A stretch of 64,000 nt of DNA from Niabella aurantiaca DSM 17617. Its GTDB lineage: Bacteria; Bacteroidota; Bacteroidia; Chitinophagales; Chitinophagaceae. Each line of letters begins with the position of its first letter. Position 1 is the first letter of the stretch. The position numbers were made by a program, and so were the translations under genes. Shown here piece after piece: positions 54,787 to 63,659 of this stretch. The stretch is from the NCBI RefSeq assembly GCF_000374125.1, contig NZ_KB893626.1, positions 62,001 to 126,000 on the forward strand, given 5' to 3'. A model generated the notes under the pieces. It was given only the letters and a program-made list of their open reading frames with translations. It did not search any database and was not told where the DNA came from.

Positions 54787-55887
54787 ATGAGAAATGATGA
54801 TTTCATATGGAATCTGATGGCGCGCACGATCTACGGAGAAGCCAGTGCGTCCGAAAAACAGGCATTGCAGAAGTACCTCGCAAGGAATCCGGAATTGCAA
54901 CAGCAATATGAGTTGCTGCAGCAGTTGCTGCAGCGAACCCCGGGCAGCAGTCATACGATGCAGGATGACTATACGGAAGCCGTGCGGCTACTCCTGGTAA
55001 AAACGGAATCCCCTATTTTGTCCCCGCCTCCGGCCGCGAAAAAGACCCGCCAGCGGCTGCTTTATTATGGAGCGGCGGCTGCAGCGGTGCTGGCGCTGGC
55101 ATATTGGGGCGTTAAACAGCTGCATACTCCCGCCACCAGGCCGGGATCGCCGGGTATTTATAAGCTGGCGTCGGCCGCCCCGAAAGGAGCCCGGAAACAG
55201 CTGCTGCTGCCGGATGGCAGCAAGGTTTGGCTCAATGGGGGATCCCGCCTGTTTTACGTAACGGATTTTAAAGGCGCTACCCGGGAAGTAAAGCTGGAGG
55301 GCGAAGCTTTTTTTGATGTGATCCATGCACAAACGGCAGAAGGAGCCAGGTGCCCGTTTATTGTTCATGCAGGCAACATTGATATAAAAGTGCTGGGAAC
55401 GGCATTCAATATAAAAGCATATACCAATGAGCAGGTGACTACTGCCATACTGTACCGGGGTCTGATCAGCGTTACCAAGCACGATGGTGAGAAGAATTTT
55501 CAGCCGGTGCTGCTTTATCCCAATCAGAAGCTGGTAATCCCGAATACCCTCGTTGCCGAACCCGAACATCCGGTTACCGGCGGGCTGCGGGAAGCCATCA
55601 AGGTGGAGGCCATTGACAGCACAAAAGCCATAGAGCAGCGTGTGGAAACGGCCTGGATCTATAACAGGCTTGAGTTTCGGGGGGATGATTTTGTAACACT
55701 GGCCCATAAAATGGAACAGTGGTATAATATCAACATCCGGTTTACAGATGAGGCGGTAAAAGCACTGAGTTTTAATGGCTCCTTTGAGAAGGAGACCCTC
55801 GTTCAGGCCCTGGAGGCGTTAAAGCTTGCCAATCCGTTTGCTTATAAGATCGAGCATAACGAAGTAGTGATCAGTTCATTCCGGTAA
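54787..55887 (+). CDS. FecR-family anti-sigma factor
   Basis: A 366-residue inner-membrane protein that would hold the ECF factor inactive until the STN domain of the SusC protein signals that substrate is present. It has a cytosolic N-terminus (about 1-85), one membrane segment (LLYYGAAAAAVLALAYWGV, about 91-110), a FecR domain (about 120-225, with LPDGSKVWLNGGSRLFY and FFDVIHA) and a C-terminal DUF4974-type domain (about 290-366) that resembles the STN fold. It starts 78 bp after the sigma gene. The order sigma-fecR-susC(STN)-susD is canonical. Confidence 0.93.
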   Translation: MRNDDFIWNLMARTIYGEASASEKQALQKYLARNPELQQQYELLQQLLQRTPGSSHTMQDDYTEAVRLLLVKTESPILSPPPAAKKTRQRLLYYGAAAAAVLALAYWGVKQLHTPATRPGSPGIYKLASAAPKGARKQLLLPDGSKVWLNGGSRLFYVTDFKGATREVKLEGEAFFDVIHAQTAEGARCPFIVHAGNIDIKVLGTAFNIKAYTNEQVTTAILYRGLISVTKHDGEKNFQPVLLYPNQKLVIPNTLVAEPEHPVTGGLREAIKVEAIDSTKAIEQRVETAWIYNRLEFRGDDFVTLAHKMEQWYNINIRFTDEAVKALSFNGSFEKETLVQALEALKLANPFAYKIEHNEVVISSFR

Positions 55888-56009
55888 GTGGCGGTGCCTG
55901 TTTGGAAGGAACGCCTGAGGGCCCGGGCCCCATATAAAGATGCGTTAACTTTACATGAAGCTATATGACGAATGCTTTATGTGATATTATTAAAATACAT
56001 ATTTATCAC

Positions 56010-59000
56010 ATGAGATGCTTAACAAAGAGGACGTTGTCCTCACAAACAAAAAAAGTTTTACTTGCTATGAAATTGACGATGCTGTTTCTGCTGTTCTTTA
56101 CATTTCATATTCATGCCAGCGGTTTTGGGCAGCAGCGCATCCATTTAAAGGTAAAGAAAACCGAGCTGGCAGCAGTGCTTCGCTCGATTGAGGAGAAGAC
56201 ATCCTACCGGTTTTTGTACAACAATGATCTGCCGGCCCTGCGATCGAAAGTAACGCTGAATGCAAAGGCTGCAACGATTGAGGAGATATTGCCCATGCTG
56301 TTTTTTTATACGGATATAACGTACCGGCAGATGGCGAACAATCTCATTGTTATTAAGGCAGATCCGCTTGCCAGAAAGGATGTCACGGTCAGCGGTACGG
56401 TTACGGACAGTTCCGGTGCGCCTTTATCGGGGGTGTCGGTACAGGTAAAAGGGACCACGATCGGCACGGCTACGAATACGGAAGGCAGTTTTACCCTTTC
56501 GGTTCCGGAAGCCAACAGCATCCTGGTGTTTACCGCCGTGGGGTATGATGAGCAGGAATATCCTTTGAACGGGCAAAAGACGGTACAGATCCAAATGCAG
56601 GCTTCGCAAAAATTGATGGACCAGGTGGTGGTGATCGGTTATGGTACGGCCCGGAAACGGGACCTGACCGGATCTGTAGCTTCTATTAGTGGTGAAGAAG
56701 TAGCAAAAGCTCCAAATTTAAATCCCCTGAGTTCACTGCAGGGAAAGGTTGCAGGACTTACGATTAGTAACAGTGGATCGCCTGGCGCTGCTCCAACCGT
56801 CAGGATAAGGGGGGTGAACAGTACCAACAGTGCAGCGCCCCTCTATGTGGTAGATGGTATATTACAGGATAATATTGATTTCCTTAATCCTGCTGATATA
56901 GAAACGATTGATGTGTTAAGAGACCCTTCCTCAATTGCTATTTATGGATTGCGGGGAGCGAATGGCGTCATTGCAATCACCTCTAAAAAAGCAGCCCGCG
57001 GACAAACAAGGATACAGGTACAAAGTTCTGTTGGTATTCAGAAGGTAACGAACAAAATCGATGTTACAGATGCCGCAGGATTTAAAAAACTATATACAGC
57101 TCAGTTGGCTAATTTAAATGCCCAGCCTTTTGATTTTAAAAATTTTACGGCCAATACGGATTGGCAAAACCTTATTCTCCGGAAGGCCCTGATGCAAAAC
57201 CATACCGTCAGTGTTTCCAATAGTGGTGAAAAATCTACAACGCTTTTCAGCCTGGGATACAATAATCAGGAAGGTGTTGTAAAGAACAGTGCCTATGAAA
57301 GAGTCGTATTAAGATTAAACCAGGAATTGAGAATTAACAAGAACATAAAGATCGGAGGTGATATAACCGGAACTTATTGGAACTTGGAGCCCACAGCAGT
57401 AAGTTTGAACAATGCAATATGGGCGGTACCTATTGTTCCGGTACAGGCAGATGCCGATACTTACTACAGTATGCCTTCTTTTCAGCGCGTGCAGGTAGGG
57501 AATCCGGTTGCCGCGCTCAACCGGGGAGACGGCACTTCAATAAACAGGGGGTATCGGTTTTTGGGAAGTATTTTTGCAGAGATCAAGTTCTTACAAAACT
57601 TTACATTTAAATCCATCTTTTATACCGATCTGGGTTTTAACAACACCCGAAGCTACTCCCCGTTACCTTACCGATATATTAATATAAATGAAACAGGAGC
57701 TCCGGACACAACGTTTGACAACACCGCAAGAACAAGCGTGTCACAGAGCCAGGCAGAATACAGGAAGTTTCAACAGGATTACACATTGACCTACGATAAA
57801 AATTTTGGTGGCGTGCATAGGGTTACGGCAATGGCAGGTCTTACATCCGTTTCAGAGTCGAACACTGCTATTGACGGAAACAGAAGGGATACTACGGTGG
57901 TTGTGCCCAATGACCCTGATTACTGGTACTTGAATGTGATCAACGGCAATTCAAATCCTGGTACATTTAATGGAACAGGCGGAAAAAACAATATACTCGG
58001 GGCATTTGGGCGTGTTAGTTATGCGTATAAAAACAAGTACCTGGTGAATGCTACTATACGGCGGGATGGAAGCTCTAAGTTTGCACCAGAAAACCGCTGG
58101 GGCAATTTTGGGAGTGTGGGTGTGGGATGGGTTGCGAGTGAGGAACCGTTCTTTGAGGGTATAACAGGAATTGACTTTCTGAAACTCCGGGGTGCCTGGG
58201 GTAAAATAGGAAATGCAAATGGCTTTGCAAATAATTTGTGGCAACCAGGCATCTCCAATGCTTCTACAGCAGTATTTGGCGACAACATTTATACTGCGAT
58301 ACAGGCGGCATATATTCCGGACCCCGACTTACATTGGGAAGTTGTGCGCGGGATCGATCTGGGATTGGATATACGGGCATTGGAAAGCAGATTGAGTGCA
58401 GAGGTGAATTTATATGACCGGACCACTTCCGATATTTTGACACAGCTGCCCATTCCGAACGATAGCCGTTTTTACTTTACGAACCTGGGTAAGATCACCA
58501 ACAGGGGTATTGAAGTTTCAATGGGTTGGAACGATCACATAACCGAGGATTTTACTTATGCGATCAATGCAAACTTCAGTTATAATAAAAACGAAGTGAA
58601 TTCGATCGGGGATAACATTAATTTTCAGATCCTGGGGAATGGAGGCGTGAACAAAACAGAAACCGGGAAGTCTATCGGCTATTTTTATGGATATAAGCAG
58701 GTTGGTATTTATCAGACCACAGCTGATCTGACCCGAATGCCGGCCTTGTCCAATTCTTTGCCGGGCGATATAGCATATGCCGACGTGGACAACGATAAGG
58801 TCATTACACCTGATGACCGGACTTATCTTGGGACCCCCTTTCCCCCATACAACTTCGGTTCCAGTATTACCCTGGGGTATAAGGGGTTTGATTTTCAGAT
58901 AGACGGACAAGGTGTTGCTGGAAATAAAATATATACACAAAGAAGAGTGGCTCAATTTGCACCGCTCAATTATGAAAGTAACCGTCTAAATGCGTGGACC

Positions 59001-59324
59001 ACTGCCGGTTCCACAAATATTGAACCCATTCTGGATAACTCCAGGGGTAATAACTATTTATTCAGTTCTTATTATCTGGAGCCGGGTGATTTTTTCAGAC
59101 TCCGGTTATTGCAATTGGGGTACACATTTAATACCCGGCTGCTGGAACGGACATTTATCAAAGCGGCGCGGATTTATCTGAGCGGGCAGAACGTAAAAAC
59201 ATGGTCAAAGGTAACCGGATATTCGCCGGAAGCGCCTATTGGCAGTATAACAGGTGGTGGTGCGGATAACGGCACTTATCCTGTACCGGCGATCTATACT
59301 TTTGGTGTCAACGTTACTTTTTAA
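56010..59324 (+). CDS. SusC-like TonB-dependent transducer with STN domain
   Basis: An outer-membrane glycan transporter that also signals to FecR. I prefer the ATG at 56010 (1104 residues; an in-frame ATG at 55965 adds 15). A signal peptide ends near FHIHASGFGQ; an STN domain (about 30-110, KTSYRFLYNNDL), a carboxypeptidase-regulatory-like domain (about 125-210), a plug with LDQVVVIGYGTARKRDLTG (cited by VVIGYG) and LRDPSSIAIYGLRGANG, and the barrel follow. The plug motif has SSIAIYG where the other SusCs here have SATALYG. Base composition drops sharply inside the gene after about 56680. With GH144 downstream the substrate is probably a beta-1,2-glucan. Confidence 0.94.
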   Translation: MRCLTKRTLSSQTKKVLLAMKLTMLFLLFFTFHIHASGFGQQRIHLKVKKTELAAVLRSIEEKTSYRFLYNNDLPALRSKVTLNAKAATIEEILPMLFFYTDITYRQMANNLIVIKADPLARKDVTVSGTVTDSSGAPLSGVSVQVKGTTIGTATNTEGSFTLSVPEANSILVFTAVGYDEQEYPLNGQKTVQIQMQASQKLMDQVVVIGYGTARKRDLTGSVASISGEEVAKAPNLNPLSSLQGKVAGLTISNSGSPGAAPTVRIRGVNSTNSAAPLYVVDGILQDNIDFLNPADIETIDVLRDPSSIAIYGLRGANGVIAITSKKAARGQTRIQVQSSVGIQKVTNKIDVTDAAGFKKLYTAQLANLNAQPFDFKNFTANTDWQNLILRKALMQNHTVSVSNSGEKSTTLFSLGYNNQEGVVKNSAYERVVLRLNQELRINKNIKIGGDITGTYWNLEPTAVSLNNAIWAVPIVPVQADADTYYSMPSFQRVQVGNPVAALNRGDGTSINRGYRFLGSIFAEIKFLQNFTFKSIFYTDLGFNNTRSYSPLPYRYININETGAPDTTFDNTARTSVSQSQAEYRKFQQDYTLTYDKNFGGVHRVTAMAGLTSVSESNTAIDGNRRDTTVVVPNDPDYWYLNVINGNSNPGTFNGTGGKNNILGAFGRVSYAYKNKYLVNATIRRDGSSKFAPENRWGNFGSVGVGWVASEEPFFEGITGIDFLKLRGAWGKIGNANGFANNLWQPGISNASTAVFGDNIYTAIQAAYIPDPDLHWEVVRGIDLGLDIRALESRLSAEVNLYDRTTSDILTQLPIPNDSRFYFTNLGKITNRGIEVSMGWNDHITEDFTYAINANFSYNKNEVNSIGDNINFQILGNGGVNKTETGKSIGYFYGYKQVGIYQTTADLTRMPALSNSLPGDIAYADVDNDKVITPDDRTYLGTPFPPYNFGSSITLGYKGFDFQIDGQGVAGNKIYTQRRVAQFAPLNYESNRLNAWTTAGSTNIEPILDNSRGNNYLFSSYYLEPGDFFRLRLLQLGYTFNTRLLERTFIKAARIYLSGQNVKTWSKVTGYSPEAPIGSITGGGADNGTYPVPAIYTFGVNVTF

Positions 59325-59360
59325 AGTTTAATAGTAAAAAACAGAGTTAAATATATTATC

Positions 59361-60917
59361 ATGAAGAAGTATATTATTCATAATTACCTGCGGTGGATGC
59401 TTCTGCTGACGGTGCTATTCCTTTCTGTTTTAACAGGGTGTAAAAAGTTTTTGGATGTGGACAGGCAGGGATCTTATACAGCAGATGATTACCCTTATCC
59501 GGGAGGGTCAGGGCCATATGATCAATTTATCTTTGGCGCATACAATGATTTACGGAGTTATAATGTGCATGCCGATGGTTTTATTGTAGCAACCAGCATC
59601 CGAAGTGATGATGCAGATAAAGGGAGTACGCCTTCTGATGGAGGAACAGACGTGATTACGATGGATAATTTTCCGGTAACGCCAAGTAATGGCAGATGTA
59701 ATTCCCTGTGGACAGGTTACTACGGACTTATCAATAAATGTAACAGTGCTATCGCCAATATTGACACAAATGCCACTATTGTAGCATCTGATGCGATCAA
59801 ATTGCAATCCAAAGCGGAAGTGCGTTTTTTAAGAGGATATGCCTATTTTATGCTGGTACGTCTTTTTGGCGGGGTTCCCAAAATTGACACGGTATATAAA
59901 GACGTGGCATCAACACCATTGCAGGACCGGAGCCCGGTGGCGGAGATTTATGCATTTATTGAAGAAGATCTGAATTTTGCAAAGAACAACCTTCCGGCGG
60001 AATGGGACCGGTCTAAGTTCCCGGGTCGGATAACAAAAGGGGCGGCAGAAGGAATGCTGGCAAAAGTGTACCTTACTCAGAAAAAATGGGCCCAGGCCAT
60101 GACGGAAGCGCAAAGTGTGATGAATTCCGGGCAGTATGATCTGTCCGTATCGTACAATACCGTATTTAGTGAAGAAGGGGAAAACAGCAAAGAGTCGGTA
60201 TTTGAAGTTCAGGCTACAGCGTCTCCCACTGTTAGAGAGGCCAATGGTGTGCAGTATGCAAGTATTCAGGGAGTGCGGGGGCCGAATAACTGGAATTTAG
60301 GATGGGGATGGAATAGCCCCAGCGTGTTTCTGGTAAATGCATACGAGCCGGGAGATCCCCGGAAGAACAGGACCATATTTTTTGCGAGCACTGCTGCGGC
60401 AACGAACACGTCTATTTTTGGAGAAACAACACCAATTTATCCGACACAGGTCCCTAATGAGCGCTATAATCAAAAAGTATTGGGCAACCCTTCTTTAAGA
60501 AATTCGATTTCCCGGGGATGTTGGTGGATGAATGTACGGATACTGCGTTATGCGGATGTGGTTCTTATGTTTGCCGAGGCTGCCAATGAATTGGGAGGAG
60601 AGGGGAACATCGCTGCCGCCCGAACTGCGCTGAACTCAGTCAGGGCCAGAGCCCGGCAAGGGGCTGCAGCCGGAGTATTGCCAGATGTTACTGCCACAAC
60701 ACAGGAGGAGCTGAGAACGGCCATCCGGCATGAGAGAAGGATTGAGCTTGCTATGGAGCACGACCGCTTTTTTGACCTTGTACGATGGGGAATTGCAGCC
60801 GAAGCGCTCAACGCTTCCGGCAAGCCAAATTTTTCCGACGCCAGGGACGTGTTATTGCCCATACCTCAGACGCAAAGAGATCTGAATGGCAAGCTGACAC
60901 AGAATCCGGGGTATTAA
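59361..60917 (+). CDS. SusD/RagB-like lipoprotein of the GH144 locus
   Basis: A 518-residue surface glycan-binding lipoprotein. The lipobox LTGC gives lipidated Cys27, followed by KKFLDVDRQGSY. The SusD signature ILRYADVVLMFAEAANELGG lies near residue 400, followed by EELRTAIRHERRIELAME and the tail LPIPQTQRDLNGKLTQNPGY. It is 36 bp after the STN-type susC. It would bind the oligosaccharide released by the GH144 enzyme encoded two genes downstream. The gene is richer in A/T than the SusD genes of the first two loci. Confidence 0.95.
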   Translation: MKKYIIHNYLRWMLLLTVLFLSVLTGCKKFLDVDRQGSYTADDYPYPGGSGPYDQFIFGAYNDLRSYNVHADGFIVATSIRSDDADKGSTPSDGGTDVITMDNFPVTPSNGRCNSLWTGYYGLINKCNSAIANIDTNATIVASDAIKLQSKAEVRFLRGYAYFMLVRLFGGVPKIDTVYKDVASTPLQDRSPVAEIYAFIEEDLNFAKNNLPAEWDRSKFPGRITKGAAEGMLAKVYLTQKKWAQAMTEAQSVMNSGQYDLSVSYNTVFSEEGENSKESVFEVQATASPTVREANGVQYASIQGVRGPNNWNLGWGWNSPSVFLVNAYEPGDPRKNRTIFFASTAAATNTSIFGETTPIYPTQVPNERYNQKVLGNPSLRNSISRGCWWMNVRILRYADVVLMFAEAANELGGEGNIAAARTALNSVRARARQGAAAGVLPDVTATTQEELRTAIRHERRIELAMEHDRFFDLVRWGIAAEALNASGKPNFSDARDVLLPIPQTQRDLNGKLTQNPGY

Positions 60918-60937
60918 CAATTATAAATAGGAATAAA

Positions 60938-61867
60938 ATGAACTCAAGCTATAATGTGCAACAACTCATTACTGGTGGAATTTTAGTTTTATTGACTACG
61001 TTGACCGCCTGTAAAAAAGATGGCAATCCCAATAAATTGCCCTCCGTTTCGCCAAAAGATTATGAAGGGCTTGTAGACGGGTTTTCAAGCTCGGAAGAAA
61101 TATATCCGGATAACCTTGTTGCCTACTGGTCTTTTGATGGAACCGCTACCGAACTTAAAAGTGGTACGTCGCCTGCACAGACTGCGGGCAACTCTTTTTT
61201 TGATGCCGGGGTGCGGGGGAAAGCGTTAAAACTAAATGCCGGCTACTTGTATTATGCAAAGCAATTTGGTGCATTTAAAAAGGGTAGCTTAAAAAGTTTC
61301 ACGATAAGTGAATGGATACAAATACTGAATAATGGGACCAAGCGGACCATGATTTTTCAGATCGCCCGGCCAGGGATTTTTAATGGAGATCTTAATTTTC
61401 GCTTGAATACGCACTCTTTTCCGGCTTCCAATGTTACAGACTTAAAGATCAATCCCTATTTTGTTACTGTTAACGGAACGGGAACGCAGGATAATATTAA
61501 TACGCTGAGAGATGCACCGGGGATGGCCAGCTATTTCCCATACGTTACGCCTCAGATTGGTGCAGACGTTTGGGTCCATCTCGTCTTAACATATAATGGG
61601 GCAACGGGGTATTTTGATATCTGGGCAAATGGGATCAAAGCCGGAGCCTATGCAAGTAGGGGAACAGGAAATAACCTTTTTACCTGCCACGAGCCCAACG
61701 AGGTCATTATCGGCGGTAACTATAATACAATACCAGGTATGGCTGTAGATGCCAATGCGGATTATGCTCCGATGACTGGAAGTATCGATGAATTGCGTGT
61801 GTATAATACTGTTTTGCCGGATGCTTTTATTAAAGCCTTGTATAATTTAGGGAAAGTAAAAAAATAA
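60938..61867 (+). CDS. LamG/concanavalin A-like surface lipoprotein
   Basis: A 309-residue lipoprotein starting at ATG 60938, 20 bp after susD; the lipobox LTAC precedes KKDGNPNK. After a short linker (about 30-60) it has a single jelly-roll domain with NLVAYWSFDGTATELKSG, GVRGKALKLN, WVHLVLTYNGATGYFDIWANG and a final GSIDELRVYNTVLP, the hallmark elements of LamG/concanavalin A-like domains. No catalytic residues stand out, so it is probably a surface glycan-binding protein for the locus. It is followed by the GH144 gene. Confidence 0.85.
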   Translation: MNSSYNVQQLITGGILVLLTTLTACKKDGNPNKLPSVSPKDYEGLVDGFSSSEEIYPDNLVAYWSFDGTATELKSGTSPAQTAGNSFFDAGVRGKALKLNAGYLYYAKQFGAFKKGSLKSFTISEWIQILNNGTKRTMIFQIARPGIFNGDLNFRLNTHSFPASNVTDLKINPYFVTVNGTGTQDNINTLRDAPGMASYFPYVTPQIGADVWVHLVLTYNGATGYFDIWANGIKAGAYASRGTGNNLFTCHEPNEVIIGGNYNTIPGMAVDANADYAPMTGSIDELRVYNTVLPDAFIKALYNLGKVKK

Positions 61868-61979
61868 AATGAACACGGGAACTATCCGGCTTGTTTTTGA
61901 GAAGGGACATTCAACGTCTTACCCGGTTGAGGGAACACCGTGTTGTATCTGTTAGCGATGATATTTTTTGCATTAAAAT

Positions 61980-63659
61980 GTGAAGGTATTGTTTAGAACC
62001 CGTATATTTTTTTATCTGACGCTCTCGATATTGCAAATTGTATTGTCGTGCAAAAGGCCGGTGGAAAGATTGCCGGGGCAGGAGGATGCTGTGGAGGTCC
62101 TGAGCGGGGATGTGGATGGAGTGCATTTTTTAACAGACTTAACAAATGTCCGGCTTACGCCGACAATTCGCTTAAGTTTTACACAGGCGATAGATCCCGC
62201 GTCCGTTTCTGCAATATCGCTGATGAAAGGAAAGACCCGGCATCCCGTCAGATACCTGATGGAGAAAGGGGATTCGGTTGTTATGATAGAACCCAGCATA
62301 TCCTTGCTGCCTTTGGAAAAATATACGCTTGTAGTTGGAACACAGCTTCGGACAAGGTCTGGTGTGGGATCGGCGGCGGATTGGGTGAAGTATTTTGCAA
62401 CAACAATTGATTCCTCTCGGAAGTTCCCTAAACTCTCTGAAGCGGAGTTGCTTACCAAAGTGCAACGGCAAACCTTCAACTACTTCCGTGATTTTGCACA
62501 CCCGGTTTCCGGCATGATCCGTGAAGGATCAAAACATGCACCGGATATCGTAACCACGGGCGGAACAGGTTTTGGGGTCATGGCATTGCTGGTGGGCGTA
62601 GAACGGGGATTTATCACAAAGGCAGAAGGCCTGCAGCGGATCACCAGGATTGTGGACTTTTTAAAGAACACTGCGCAAACTTTTCACGGAGCCTACCCGC
62701 ATTGGCTCAATGGCAGCTCCGGCGAGGTGATCCCGTTTAGCACGAATGATGACGGGGCCGACCTTGTGGAAACGGCATTCCTTGTTCAGGGGCTCATCTG
62801 TGCCCGGCAGTATTTTTCCGGGGCAGGGGAGGAGGCGCTGCTGAGAACAGCGATCAACGCAATAGCTGACAGCGTGGAGTGGAACTGGTTCCGGCAAAAC
62901 AACCAGCAGGTATTGTACTGGCATTGGAGCGCAGATAAAGGCTGGGCTATGAATTTAAAGATACGGGGATGGAACGAATGCCTGATCACCTATGTCCTTG
63001 CGGCGGGCTCAAAAGATCATGCGGTTGCCAGGTCTGTTTACGATGAGGGCTGGGCCGGGAGCGGTGCCATGAAAAACGGTAAGTCTTTTTATAATATCCG
63101 CTTACCGCTGGGACCAGATTACGGCGGCCCGCTGTTCTTTGAGCATTATTCATTTATGGGGATCAACCCCAATGGCTTAAGCGATGCGTATACCAGTTAT
63201 GAAGAACAAGCAAAGAATCACAGTTTGATCAATTATCATTATTGCAGCACCAATCCCCAAAATTATTTTGGTTACAGTGATTCTGTGTGGGGACTGACCG
63301 CCAGCAATACAAAAAATGGGTATGTGGCCAGCTCACCCACCAATGACAGGGGGTTCATTGCTCCGACCGCAGCTATTTCATCCATGCCCTACACTCCTGC
63401 GGAGTCGATGGCCGCGCTTAAATTTTATTATTATGTGCTGGGAGATAAACTTTGGAAGGCGTATGGATTTGTAGATGCTTTTTCGCTGGATGTGCTAAAG
63501 AATGATGGCGCCTGGTTTGATGACGCTTTCCTGGCCATTGATCAGGGACCCATTATCGTGATGATCGAAAATTATCGTACAAAGCTGTTGTGGAACCTGT
63601 TCATGAGCGCGCCGGAGGTAAAAAGCGGGCTGACGAAGCTGGGATTTGCGGGGTTTTGA
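61980..63659 (+). CDS. GH144-type endo-beta-1,2-glucanase, lipoprotein
   Basis: A 559-residue secreted enzyme predicted to cut beta-1,2-glucan into sophoro-oligosaccharides. It starts at GTG 61980; the overlapping ATG at 61978 is followed at once by TGA. The lipobox VLSC gives lipidated Cys24. An Ig-like domain (about 35-135) precedes the glycoamylase-fold (alpha/alpha)6 barrel (about 150-559). NDDGADLVE supplies Asp257, Asp261 and Glu264, and GWNE supplies Glu333; the spacing equals that of the acidic residues I remember for the Chitinophaga GH144 enzyme (135/139/142/211). Other landmarks are GGTGFG, WHWSADKGW and FFEHYSFMG. It ends the SusCD locus. A related fold occurs in the cyclic glucan synthase at 23051. 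Confidence 0.88.
   Translation: MKVLFRTRIFFYLTLSILQIVLSCKRPVERLPGQEDAVEVLSGDVDGVHFLTDLTNVRLTPTIRLSFTQAIDPASVSAISLMKGKTRHPVRYLMEKGDSVVMIEPSISLLPLEKYTLVVGTQLRTRSGVGSAADWVKYFATTIDSSRKFPKLSEAELLTKVQRQTFNYFRDFAHPVSGMIREGSKHAPDIVTTGGTGFGVMALLVGVERGFITKAEGLQRITRIVDFLKNTAQTFHGAYPHWLNGSSGEVIPFSTNDDGADLVETAFLVQGLICARQYFSGAGEEALLRTAINAIADSVEWNWFRQNNQQVLYWHWSADKGWAMNLKIRGWNECLITYVLAAGSKDHAVARSVYDEGWAGSGAMKNGKSFYNIRLPLGPDYGGPLFFEHYSFMGINPNGLSDAYTSYEEQAKNHSLINYHYCSTNPQNYFGYSDSVWGLTASNTKNGYVASSPTNDRGFIAPTAAISSMPYTPAESMAALKFYYYVLGDKLWKAYGFVDAFSLDVLKNDGAWFDDAFLAIDQGPIIVMIENYRTKLLWNLFMSAPEVKSGLTKLGFAGF

Noticed and set aside
60785-60937. Upstream start for the LamG lipoprotein inside susD
   Set aside because: It would overlap susD by more than 130 bp, and the lipoprotein signal begins at ATG 60938.
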